DNA from: a virus
Direction: 5' to 3' (one strand)
Length of the DNA: 38,776 bases
IMG/VR virus record: IMGVR_UViG_3300020438_000103
Location: 1-38,776 of that record
Made by a program: the position numbers and the translations under genes. This document shows positions 1-10,194 of the stretch, one piece after another. How positions within the stretch are numbered: position 1 is the stretch's first letter; each line of letters opens with the position of its first letter. The notes under the pieces are model-generated. The model worked only from the letters and a program-made list of their open reading frames with translations, ran no database searches and was not told where the DNA came from.

Positions 1-1929
1 TTGACTAAATTCAATTACTCCAATATTTTGATCACCAGCAGGATCATCTGTTCTGTTTAATTCAAAGAATGCTTCTGCACCATTAGTACAACCATTTACA
101 GCAAGTTTAGCAGATGATGTGCTGCTAGATGCTCCAATAAGTACCTGACCAGCTGAGGTAATATCCATTAGGTTAGGATAATCACTACCACCACCATTTC
201 TTGCCTTAAATGCAAACCTACCAGAATTATTTCCAGTTCTTATATAATTAAGTTGAGAAGATGAAGTTGCACCATTTGCAACAGAGAATTGTATACCAAC
301 ATAATTATCAACACCAGTATTATCAGTACCATCTAAATTTTCAAGTTTTAATAATGCATTGGTTAAATTTGAAGTGTTAACTGTATTAGTACTATAAGCA
401 AGACTACTAGTAGTTGTAAGGTGTAGTTTATTATCAGGTGATGACTCATTAATACCAACATTACCATCACTTTTGATAACAATACTATCATTTGCACCTG
501 ATGCTGAACCTACTCCAACGATTATACTCTGACTAGCATCATGATTTCTAAAAGTGAAATCTCCATTGTTAAGAACCTCAATTCCTCCATAATTACCACC
601 ACTTGCATCACCACCTCCATTACCATCAAGAATTATTTGAGCACCATTATTATCTGTAGAACCTATTAATATTCCTTGATTACCAGCACCTCTTACATCA
701 AAGTGTTTAACTGGAGTTATTGCACTACCATCACCCACCAATACTTTACCAACAGAGTTAATGCGAAGTCTTTCTTCTGCTGCCGTTTTGAAGTACATCT
801 CATCAGCATTTACTGCTCCATGATCATACTCAATTGTTCCTCTATATCCTGTGCTATCCGCAGCAGTACCATCACTAAAGACAACTCCTCCCACACCAGT
901 AGTTGATGTTCTTACTTCAATATAAGTACCAGTTCTATCTGTTTTTCCTACCTGTAAAAGTCTCTCTCCAAGAGAACTAGCAGTTGTGTCTCCTATCTGT
1001 AATTCACCAGTTGCATGTATGCGAACTTTTTCTGATGGAGAAGCACCAGTCCATAATTGAAGTTCTTTTTGAGTTATTTTACAATCAACATAAGCACCAT
1101 TAGCTCTATCATAATTTACTAAAGAATTTAATCCACCATCGTTAGGATTAAAAGCAAATTCATAACCACCATCATCCGAAACTTTAAATTTGAAATCGTT
1201 AGAAGTTGAAGTTCCTACAAGAACTGCACCAGGAGAAATAATACCCTTACCAGACTCCATAGTAAGTCCAGTACTATTGAAAGTACCAGCTAAAGCATTA
1301 GTAGTTCCTGTATATAATTGTACTGAGGAACCTTTAAGATTTAATTGTTTATATGCAGAATTGTCTCTATCGTAAACAATTACCTGGCCAGTATTTCCAT
1401 CAGGAGCACCAATCTCAACACCATGACCAGCACTAGGAGCAGTTGTACCTGAGAACTGAGCAGTATGTAAACTTGCTACCCCACCTACCTTTAATGTAGT
1501 AGTTGCTTCTACACCAATACTACTTACCCATGCATCCTTAGCATCAACAAAGTTCCAAGTTATATCTGTACCAGAATCAATCGTAATACCAGCACCATCA
1601 GCAGTTGCATCAGACGTATTTCCTTTAGCAATCGTGATGTTTTTATCAGTTACATCAAGATTGGTCGTATTGACGGTTGTAGTAGTCCCTGTGACATTTA
1701 GGTTGCCACTTATCGTAAGAGTTCCTGCACCACTGTTAGAGTTGATTGTGAAGGCAGCAGGGACTGCTAGAGTACCACCAGTAAAGTCATTAGTACCATC
1801 ATGCTTCAAATAAGTACTTTTAGCAGATTCTACTGCATTATAATGAGACCAAAAATCAGCAGCAAGAAGATTTATCTCAGTTCTTTGCTGTTCAAACGTA
1901 TAATTGGTTGCTACACTTCTTTGTGGCAT
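1..1929 (-). CDS. Tail-fibre-like virion structural protein (3' end beyond window)
   Basis: The frame is open from the ATG at 1929 to the left edge (643 codons, no stop), so only the N-terminal part is visible. The start MPQRSVATNYTFEQQ is followed by Ser/Thr/Gly/Asn/Asp-rich sequence with beta-strand repeats. These include a GNLNVTGTTTTVNTTNLDVT stretch near residues 80-100 and later IVIKSDGNVGI-type segments. Sequences of this kind are common in marine T4-like phage fibre or appendage proteins, often ahead of a C-terminal chaperone domain, which would lie outside the window. It begins 16 nt after the DUF4815 gene and is the last gene of the late structural operon seen here. The likely role is a trimeric fibre involved in host contact. 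The structural class is fairly sure; the exact fibre is not known. Confidence 0.8.
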   Translation of the reverse strand, partial: MPQRSVATNYTFEQQRTEINLLAADFWSHYNAVESAKSTYLKHDGTNDFTGGTLAVPAAFTINSNSGAGTLTISGNLNVTGTTTTVNTTNLDVTDKNITIAKGNTSDATADGAGITIDSGTDITWNFVDAKDAWVSSIGVEATTTLKVGGVASLHTAQFSGTTAPSAGHGVEIGAPDGNTGQVIVYDRDNSAYKQLNLKGSSVQLYTGTTNALAGTFNSTGLTMESGKGIISPGAVLVGTSTSNDFKFKVSDDGGYEFAFNPNDGGLNSLVNYDRANGAYVDCKITQKELQLWTGASPSEKVRIHATGELQIGDTTASSLGERLLQVGKTDRTGTYIEVRTSTTGVGGVVFSDGTAADSTGYRGTIEYDHGAVNADEMYFKTAAEERLRINSVGKVLVGDGSAITPVKHFDVRGAGNQGILIGSTDNNGAQIILDGNGGGDASGGNYGGIEVLNNGDFTFRNHDASQSIIVGVGSASGANDSIVIKSDGNVGINESSPDNKLHLTTTSSLAYSTNTVNTSNLTNALLKLENLDGTDNTGVDNYVGIQFSVANGATSSSQLNYIRTGNNSGRFAFKARNGGGSDYPNLMDITSAGQVLIGASSSTSSAKLAVNGCTNGAEAFFELNRTDDPAGDQNIGVIEFSQ

Positions 1930-1945
1930 TGGATTGATCCTCTAA

Positions 1946-4900
1946 TTAGTATGATGCTACTGCTCTTAAATCCTGAATCTTAGGAACGTAAGCAGGGTTA
2001 CGTGACTTCATAATAACTTTCACAGCAAATGATGAAAACTCAGGAAGATCTTCAACGCTATAACTCAACTCTTGATAAGATGATTGCTTCTCAGTGATGC
2101 CACTGATAGAGTTCTCTGAGGTAGCAATTGTATCTGTATCTGGTAATCCTGTTCCATTAAACATTACCCATTCAATATCCTCAAAGTTCTCCTGAGATGA
2201 AGATTTCTTTATTCTATATAGGAGTCCTATGTTGTTTATATCACTAGTATTAGCAGTGATCTTGACATTGATTCCTGTTGCTGGATTCTCAATAGCAACT
2301 TCCTTAGTTACATACTTAGCAATAGTAGAACTATTCTTAGATTTAACATCAGAGATAAAATCTACACCATCAGTATATGAAACTTTAGATACCTGAATGA
2401 ATCCTTCTTCTCCAGTTGCCTGACCAGTGTATGATAAGAAATCATCTACACGGAATATATCAGTTGCTTGTGAACCAACAACAGAATTTCTAGCAAAACT
2501 TCCACCTACTGCTACTTTACTTGTATAATCATCACTAATTGGTTGTTTATTATTGGTTACTGTTAGTTCTCCTTCCTTACTATCCCAAAGAACAATAGCA
2601 GCATCAATAGTATTATCATAAGTATCCACAAAAGCAGATGAACTTCTAGCAGTTACCTTACTTATCGCTGTTGTATTAGGGAATGTTGGAACTACTCTTA
2701 CTATATCAGCATTATTAACAGTAACTTTATTAGTACCATCATCATTTAATGCTGTTTGTGTGGCAAAATCAAGAGTCTCGCCAGCTTGGAAAGTATTAGT
2801 TGTCTTAACAACAACCCATACATCAGAACCACTAACCTTAACAATTTTACCAGAAGCATTACTTGTAACACCAGTAACTGTATCTAGTGTGCTTTCTTTA
2901 TTTAATTTACTTGTATCAATATCAACTCCACTGTGTGTATTGGTAATAGTAAATTTATACACAGGATAGAACTCAAGAACTTGATCTCTACGTCCAAATC
3001 TATCTTCCTTACCAGCAGAATATTCAACTTTATTGGAAATAGTTTTAAGTGATGCTCTAGAAAGATCAACTAATGGAGATAGATGAGAAACAGTACTTGA
3101 AATATCAAGTTTATAAGTTAATGATCTATCAATACTATTAATAGATTCATTAATAGGTGATGCAAGAACTTTTTGATTAATAAAGAAGAAATCCTCATTT
3201 AAGAATGTCTTTTCATAATCAGATTGTGTATAAGATGTAAATGTACCAACATTGTCATCCACAGGTTTAATATTAGTTGTCTTAATTGTAGAATCAATCT
3301 TAGTCTGTGTGAATGAAAGATTGGGAACAATAGCATAAACTTTTTCAAACTTTCTATTGTATGATGCTAGTACATTTGTACCACCACCATATGCATTTGA
3401 AGATGCTCTACTTGAAGTTGTGATGACATAACTATCAACACCACTATTACTTACCTGATATAAATCAGAATTTAATTTAGTAGCAGTTACTCCACCAACA
3501 TCAGTTGCTGATTTAAAGAACACATATGATTTTCCAGAATCTTCAAATCCATTATCATAATGATTAATTTTAACTTTAAAGTTATTATTTTTAAAGAGAG
3601 ATGAAGTAGCACCAGTATTTGATTCAGCATTAGTTTCTATTGGATCAGCATCAAGTTTCTCATAACCAAGATTTTCATTTGTAAGAAGTAAAGATGCAGA
3701 TCTTGAAATATCAAAATTAGCACGATGAATCTTAAACTTAAGATCTTCAAATAAATCCTCTGTCCAAGCATTAGTATTTTGAGACTTAAAGAGAGAACCC
3801 AGTAAAGGTTGTGTTGTGACAGTTGTGCTAGTGGCAATTTCTGTCTCACCTAATTTAGATGCCCATACAAGATAATCAACTGAATCTGTTTCTAATACAA
3901 GAGCATACTCAGTATCATTTTCTAAGTAAACTGGATAATCAAAAACAAAATTAGTTGGGGTTGTTGAATTAACAGCAGTAGTTGTTGAATCATCAATAGC
4001 AATACCCATTCTAACTGCTGGACTATCAATAGTAATAGAAGAGGATATCACAGCACCAGCATTTCCTGTACCAGTACCTGCTATAACAACAGCAGGTGGT
4101 TCTGTGTATTCTGAACCAGAAAGAACTATCTCAGAATGATATACCTTACCTCCACCAACTCTTACTATTGCGGTTGAAGTACCACCACCAGGTAATTGAG
4201 GACTCTCAATAGTAACAATAGCAGAATCATAAGAAGAACCAGTATTAGTTACTACTAAACCAGTTACCCTACCAGAATCTTTTGCTATCTTAAGAGTATT
4301 GGTTGTATTATTAGTATTATTAGCAAGTATTAATGAAGGTATACTCAATTCTTCATCTTGCTTGAAAGATACACCAGTATGATTACTAAGGACTAATGTA
4401 TATACTTGATCATTAGTTAATGAAAATACACCAGAAGAAGATGGAGTTACTTCAAGTTTATTCTTATCAAATACTTTGGATATAGGACCAGAAGCATTAG
4501 ATGTTGCACCAGTTACCTTTTCATCCTTATTAATAGTCAAATTAGAACTAGCAACTACTCTTAAATAAGTATCTGGAGAAATTACCTTTTGTGTTCCTGG
4601 AATAATATTCTTACCAGGTTTACCATTAACTACATCAGTTACATAAACTCTAAATGGAATTTTATCACTCTTAGTTGAGAAGTATAAATCAACACCAGTT
4701 GTAAATACTCCACCATCAAAATTCTCAACCTTAAATGTTTGAGCAAGTGGGTTTGGTCTAATTGGATTAGCAGTATTACTTGCAGTTAACTGTGTTCCTT
4801 CATTTGATTTAAAGAACGCAGGAGAAGTAGAAACAATAGAAGAAGGATTCTCTGGAATTGCACCAGTAGCATAATATTTAACTTCAGCATATGTCTCTGC

Positions 4901-7900
4901 TAAATTCTTATCAGCATCAGTTGAACTTGATGTAAATCTAATAGTTTTAACACCAGTAGTAAATCTAACTTCACTAGAAGCATCATCATAAAGAACAGTA
5001 TCTACATTACCTGTCCATGTAGTATTCTCTCTCGGTGCTTTACCAGCAGGAACCAGAATAATACCACTAGCATTACCATTTTCGTCTGTGGTAATAGAAC
5101 CATTAAATGCAGATGAAGAATTTCCAGCAATACCTGTATATCTTATATCGGGACATACCCAACGAGCAATATTCTGACCCTCCATGAAAGCATATACTGT
5201 CGTATTAGGCTTAAGACGATTAATTACATACTTAACAGGAACACTTCTTGCAAAGAATGATAATGAAGTTGCAACAACACCAGAACCAATACCTTTAGTA
5301 TTAATTCCCTTACCAACTTCATTGTTCTGTGGACTAATATTTGAAGAACTGCTTACAGAAGCATTCTGAACACTTGAATTGGATAAGTTATTGTTAGTAT
5401 CAGAAAAAGATCCAATATTAAAGAATGCTCTATTTGCTCCTATCCAGTTAACTTTATATGAATTATAAAGACTTGACAATGAATCTCTAATAGTATCCTT
5501 TGCTAAGAATATAGAATAAAGATTAGTATTATTATCATTTACTAATGGTGCAATACTATTATCATACCAAGAATCTACACTTGGTCCAATAAAGGAATCA
5601 CCAACATATTGAAGAACAACAAATGGATTAGGATTAATTGTCTTAGTAGCAAAAGAGTTACCAAGCAATTCCAATTCTGTGTATGGAAGAGTTATACGAT
5701 CACCAGTTCTCTTATAACCAGCAGTTGTTCTTTGATCATCTCTAGTATAAACTTCTTCTAACTTCAATGAATCTTCTTTAGACTGTGATCTTAGTACAGA
5801 TTGTTGTGTATCAACAGCACATTTATAATCAATAGATTTCAACGAACCAATCTTATGAGTCTCAAAATTGTCTACAATAAAACCACTCTTATAACGATTA
5901 TTTCCAGTGCTATCAACAATTTCCATATTGAGTGCTTGTTGTTCAAGTATACTCAATGTTGTATAATATTCTAATCTTTCAATTCTTTTCTCCAACTTGC
6001 CAATATCACGCATTGTGTAACGCTTGTTATCAACAGGAGAAATTCTTACATCTTTATTTGATTGTGTATATGCAGGAATATAAAGATATGCCAAAGCAAT
6101 AGCATCACCAACTGGATCTGGTTTAGATGGATTAAGTGATGAATTACCTTCTTTAACTATAAAACTACCTTTCTTATCTAAAAAGATACCATCAATTCTG
6201 TCAAGATATTGTTTCTGTGTAAATGAGAAAGTATATTCCAATCCACTATCAGAAGCAGGAGTACTAGAAACAATACCACCACTGCCTGTAAATGATCTTG
6301 TATTTGCAGCACCTAATAAAGTTGCATTAGTAGTAGCACTATTTTGGAATCCAGAGATAATAGCAGCACTATCTACTTTAGGTCTAAAGTCAAGAACATC
6401 ACTTAAATTAACATTACCTAAAGCAGGTGAATTGTAAGAAGGAATATTATCTGCTGTAACACCAGCCTCATGTAAGTAAGAATCTACTACACAGAAATCA
6501 CCTGCTGTATGTTCAAAATAATCAAAAGCAACTACCAACTTACCAGATGGTGATTCAGCACCTGGTTTTAATACTATTCTAGAAACATCATATAAAGTAT
6601 CCCTTTGACCATCATCAAAGGTAAATCTATTTGTAATATCTGTTCCACTAACAAGAGTACCACTTTTATCTACAGTAGGAGCATCTGATGATGATCCCAT
6701 ATAAACGTATCTTAATTTATATACATCAGCATACGTTGATACAGTTGTACTAGTGGTATCATAGTCAGTTCCTCTTAATGGAAGAACTGCATCACCAACA
6801 GAATCTATAATAATTCTCTTATTTTCAATAGAAGTCTTAAGTCTTGGTTTTGCTTTAGTGACTTCTAAAGTAGCAGTTAATTTTAATTTAGGAAATGCAC
6901 TATATGTTGAAGATGCAGGACCAAAATAATTATCTGGAAGATTTAAACTAACACTACCAGATGTAAGTCCACTTGCAGCATCTACAGATGATGTAATACT
7001 TACATGTTCAGAAGTAATATAAACAACATCACCTTTTGATATAAGTGAAGTTCCAGATGTAGTACCTGGATCAAGAACAGTAATCAAGAAATTACTTTCG
7101 GTAAATGAAACAAACCTTTGTGTACCATAATCTAACTGAGCAGCAAAAGCAAATCCACCGCTTGTTAATCCACTACCAGTACTTATAAAATCTCTTCTTA
7201 AGAAATAAGATATCTTAGAATCATCAGCACTTGAAACAAGTGAACTAACTTGATTAGTTCCAGTTTTATAAAGAAAAGATCCTGAATTAAAATTACTAAT
7301 TGCAGGACGTACTCTAACAACACTAGTATTAGTTACCACATCGGGAAGAGATCTATCCAAATAAACTCTAGACTTCAATACACCAGATGGTTTTGTAGCT
7401 TGCTGAACAATTGCACGAATAGTAGTATCAGTTGTATCAGTAAATTGTATTAAATCTCCCTGCTGTAAAAACTTAGAAGTATCTCCTCCAAAACCATTAC
7501 ACTCAATAAATTTCTTACCCTTTTCACCACTAAATGTGAAATCTGTTACTGCTTTAACTTCAGTATATTTTTCTCTATTAACTTCAATATCAGAAGTATA
7601 TGTATTAGCATTACCAGAACCAAACTCACAGAAGAATGATTTAACATTCTGTGGAGTATAGGTAACTACAGAATCTCTTACAAGAACTGGAGTAACCACA
7701 GCACCAGTACCAGCACCTCCACTAGGATTAACTACATTAACAACGGGAGGTCTTGAATACTCTACATTAACAAGATCTCTATTCTTTATTATAGCACTAA
7801 TAACTTCTTTTCCAGATAAAGTTAATTCAATCTTAGATATATCATAATCAACTCCATCAATTCTCAACTTTGTTCCTGGATTATAATTTGATCCTCTATT

Positions 7901-10162
7901 AGCAACAATGAAATGAGATATTGTATTATCTTTACGAATTCTTATAGTATTATTCTTTTCATCCCTAATTGGTTCACCTGATTGGAAAGTTCCAAAAAGT
8001 GTTTTAACCATTAATGTTTTGTATGAACTATATGATATATCTGCTGCACCCTCTATAACACCATAAGCACCACTTTTAAGACCATAGACATACATTCCAT
8101 TATCAAATTTAGGATTTTCAACTGTTGATCCTGGAAGAGGATCATCTAATGAAATTTTAGTAAAAAATTGAGGGTCAAAATATGATAATCCAAATGTACT
8201 GTTATAAACAGCATCACCATTATCTTGACGACCTTTAGAAACAACAACATCTATATCAGGATTAAATCCAGCACCCTTTTCAACAAGAGTAACATTGCTT
8301 GGTTTTGCAAGTCCTATAATAGGAGTAATAATCTCATTATAATCAACAATAGTTCCAAATTCTGTTGCAGATGGATTCTTAGCATCATTCTCTGTTAAAA
8401 ATAATTTTCTGTTAAGATCAGTATCTCCAGTATCATATTCAAGAAGAAACTGATCTATATTACTTTTCTTTCCACTAACAGTAATTTCAAAGAAAGTATT
8501 AGATGTATTTGAATCAACTTCAACTCTACTTACAATAGATAGTCCAATAGCAGATACAGAATCAACCACACTAGGTGTTGAAGATCCAGCAACTCTGTTA
8601 ACAACAAACCAAAGATTTGATATTGCTGCTAATCTTGCATCATTATCTGTTGTAGCAGAACCACCAATCAAATCAATATTTGTACCACTATCAACTTTAA
8701 CATATATTGTTTTAATTCCTGTATCAATATCAAAATACTTACCACGCCTATCTGTAGTTTGTTTAGCAGCAGTTGTAGTTTCAGTATTGTTTAATCCAAT
8801 AGAACCATCATTAAAACTAGCACAAAGGAATATATTAGGATATGCAGTTAAATCAGATCCTTCTGCATTGAGTGGAACTGTTCCAAAAGTGTTATTAACA
8901 CTATAAGTAGGCAATCCACCAGATTTTAGACGGATATCAGATCTATTAAGTGTTTCTCTTGCTTTGTTGAGAGTAAGATGTTTTGTCTCTTTATTAACAA
9001 TCTCATATCCTTTAACATATGCTTTACCTGGACCAATACTAGCAAGCAATTTATCTGCTGCCACAGTAGTTGTAAATCCATTTACCAATCCTGTTACAGA
9101 ATCAGCAGAATATACACCTAAATTACCACTTGTTTGAAAATACTCTCTAACATCAAGAGAGAAATCATCAACAACATAATCACCAGATTCGTCAAATGTT
9201 CTTCTTGCAAGAGTATTCTCAAGAAGATTGTAGTCTGTTTGTACTACTTGACTCTGTACAGCACCAGACTTAATAGTTAATAATTGAATAAAGTTCTTAT
9301 CTGTAGTTGCAGTATAAGAATAATTAACAAGAGTAAGATCAATCTTTAATCTATCTGCACCAGGAGCACTATAATTACTAGAACCTATAGCATTATCATA
9401 GAGAGACTCATCTGTCTCAGATGAGACTATGCTCTCAACAATCTTGAAACCTACCTTTGTAGATGGTCTATCATAATATTTGTCAACTATAAGTAATTGA
9501 GCAGCATTTCTTGCAAAATATCCATTAACAAAATAAATTCCTTCTTCTACCTTAACAGCAGAAGCATATCCCATCGCATTACTTACGAGCGATGACGATA
9601 CACCTGTGTCAGGATCAGTAACAGAAATACTAGTAGGAAGTACACTTCCATCGGTTCCCACCACCATCAGTGGTGTATTAACGCCATCTACGACCTCTAG
9701 GGTCTCACCTTGTCGGAATGTATCCTCATTACCTGAATTACCACTATTAACATAATTAACATATACAACATCAGAAGATGTTTCTGTAGAAACTGTTGCT
9801 TCAACTACACTAGCAACAACACCAGATGTAACACCTTTTAATTGTTGTCCCTTTAATAAGGTTATATCATATTTTTTATAAACTATATTTCCATCAACAT
9901 TAGTTGGAATTTCCGTTACGGATGATAGTTTAACAAAATTTAATTTGGTATTAAGAGCAACTTCACCTGGTATTACCAGTTCACCTTGCTTAAAGGCATA
10001 TTTACCAAAACTCTCTATCTGATTTTGAAGACTAGACTGTAACTGGGTTAATTCTCTTGCTTGGATAGAATATCCAGGGCGAAAGAGCACCTTGTAGAAG
10101 TTCTTATCCTGTGCAAAATCATCGTAGTATGGAGCTACGTTTAGGTTCGTCTTCTGAGGCAT
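1946..10162 (-). CDS. Giant DUF4815-containing virion structural protein
   Basis: A 2738-residue protein. Its N-terminus (PYYDDFAQDKNFYKVLFRPG, then QARELTQLQSSLQNQIESFG) is the signature of the DUF4815 family, found in structural proteins of T4-like marine phages. The rest is a long beta-rich chain with few cysteines. It contains repeated modules of the form GSGYTxxPxVxI (for example around nt 4080-4260) and a helical stretch near nt 5930-6010 (RDIGKLEKRIERLEYYTTLS) that could be a trimeric coiled coil. It lies 32 nt after gp8 and 16 nt before the fibre gene, so it is probably a baseplate-peripheral or fibre-network protein. The family is fairly sure; the position in the virion is inferred from gene order. 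Confidence 0.85.
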   Translation of the reverse strand: MPQKTNLNVAPYYDDFAQDKNFYKVLFRPGYSIQARELTQLQSSLQNQIESFGKYAFKQGELVIPGEVALNTKLNFVKLSSVTEIPTNVDGNIVYKKYDITLLKGQQLKGVTSGVVASVVEATVSTETSSDVVYVNYVNSGNSGNEDTFRQGETLEVVDGVNTPLMVVGTDGSVLPTSISVTDPDTGVSSSLVSNAMGYASAVKVEEGIYFVNGYFARNAAQLLIVDKYYDRPSTKVGFKIVESIVSSETDESLYDNAIGSSNYSAPGADRLKIDLTLVNYSYTATTDKNFIQLLTIKSGAVQSQVVQTDYNLLENTLARRTFDESGDYVVDDFSLDVREYFQTSGNLGVYSADSVTGLVNGFTTTVAADKLLASIGPGKAYVKGYEIVNKETKHLTLNKARETLNRSDIRLKSGGLPTYSVNNTFGTVPLNAEGSDLTAYPNIFLCASFNDGSIGLNNTETTTAAKQTTDRRGKYFDIDTGIKTIYVKVDSGTNIDLIGGSATTDNDARLAAISNLWFVVNRVAGSSTPSVVDSVSAIGLSIVSRVEVDSNTSNTFFEITVSGKKSNIDQFLLEYDTGDTDLNRKLFLTENDAKNPSATEFGTIVDYNEIITPIIGLAKPSNVTLVEKGAGFNPDIDVVVSKGRQDNGDAVYNSTFGLSYFDPQFFTKISLDDPLPGSTVENPKFDNGMYVYGLKSGAYGVIEGAADISYSSYKTLMVKTLFGTFQSGEPIRDEKNNTIRIRKDNTISHFIVANRGSNYNPGTKLRIDGVDYDISKIELTLSGKEVISAIIKNRDLVNVEYSRPPVVNVVNPSGGAGTGAVVTPVLVRDSVVTYTPQNVKSFFCEFGSGNANTYTSDIEVNREKYTEVKAVTDFTFSGEKGKKFIECNGFGGDTSKFLQQGDLIQFTDTTDTTIRAIVQQATKPSGVLKSRVYLDRSLPDVVTNTSVVRVRPAISNFNSGSFLYKTGTNQVSSLVSSADDSKISYFLRRDFISTGSGLTSGGFAFAAQLDYGTQRFVSFTESNFLITVLDPGTTSGTSLISKGDVVYITSEHVSITSSVDAASGLTSGSVSLNLPDNYFGPASSTYSAFPKLKLTATLEVTKAKPRLKTSIENKRIIIDSVGDAVLPLRGTDYDTTSTTVSTYADVYKLRYVYMGSSSDAPTVDKSGTLVSGTDITNRFTFDDGQRDTLYDVSRIVLKPGAESPSGKLVVAFDYFEHTAGDFCVVDSYLHEAGVTADNIPSYNSPALGNVNLSDVLDFRPKVDSAAIISGFQNSATTNATLLGAANTRSFTGSGGIVSSTPASDSGLEYTFSFTQKQYLDRIDGIFLDKKGSFIVKEGNSSLNPSKPDPVGDAIALAYLYIPAYTQSNKDVRISPVDNKRYTMRDIGKLEKRIERLEYYTTLSILEQQALNMEIVDSTGNNRYKSGFIVDNFETHKIGSLKSIDYKCAVDTQQSVLRSQSKEDSLKLEEVYTRDDQRTTAGYKRTGDRITLPYTELELLGNSFATKTINPNPFVVLQYVGDSFIGPSVDSWYDNSIAPLVNDNNTNLYSIFLAKDTIRDSLSSLYNSYKVNWIGANRAFFNIGSFSDTNNNLSNSSVQNASVSSSSNISPQNNEVGKGINTKGIGSGVVATSLSFFARSVPVKYVINRLKPNTTVYAFMEGQNIARWVCPDIRYTGIAGNSSSAFNGSITTDENGNASGIILVPAGKAPRENTTWTGNVDTVLYDDASSEVRFTTGVKTIRFTSSSTDADKNLAETYAEVKYYATGAIPENPSSIVSTSPAFFKSNEGTQLTASNTANPIRPNPLAQTFKVENFDGGVFTTGVDLYFSTKSDKIPFRVYVTDVVNGKPGKNIIPGTQKVISPDTYLRVVASSNLTINKDEKVTGATSNASGPISKVFDKNKLEVTPSSSGVFSLTNDQVYTLVLSNHTGVSFKQDEELSIPSLILANNTNNTTNTLKIAKDSGRVTGLVVTNTGSSYDSAIVTIESPQLPGGGTSTAIVRVGGGKVYHSEIVLSGSEYTEPPAVVIAGTGTGNAGAVISSSITIDSPAVRMGIAIDDSTTTAVNSTTPTNFVFDYPVYLENDTEYALVLETDSVDYLVWASKLGETEIATSTTVTTQPLLGSLFKSQNTNAWTEDLFEDLKFKIHRANFDISRSASLLLTNENLGYEKLDADPIETNAESNTGATSSLFKNNNFKVKINHYDNGFEDSGKSYVFFKSATDVGGVTATKLNSDLYQVSNSGVDSYVITTSSRASSNAYGGGTNVLASYNRKFEKVYAIVPNLSFTQTKIDSTIKTTNIKPVDDNVGTFTSYTQSDYEKTFLNEDFFFINQKVLASPINESINSIDRSLTYKLDISSTVSHLSPLVDLSRASLKTISNKVEYSAGKEDRFGRRDQVLEFYPVYKFTITNTHSGVDIDTSKLNKESTLDTVTGVTSNASGKIVKVSGSDVWVVVKTTNTFQAGETLDFATQTALNDDGTNKVTVNNADIVRVVPTFPNTTAISKVTARSSSAFVDTYDNTIDAAIVLWDSKEGELTVTNNKQPISDDYTSKVAVGGSFARNSVVGSQATDIFRVDDFLSYTGQATGEEGFIQVSKVSYTDGVDFISDVKSKNSSTIAKYVTKEVAIENPATGINVKITANTSDINNIGLLYRIKKSSSQENFEDIEWVMFNGTGLPDTDTIATSENSISGITEKQSSYQELSYSVEDLPEFSSFAVKVIMKSRNPAYVPKIQDLRAVASY

Positions 10163-10194
10163 CTCACTTTATCTCTCTGTTTTCGGGGATAAGA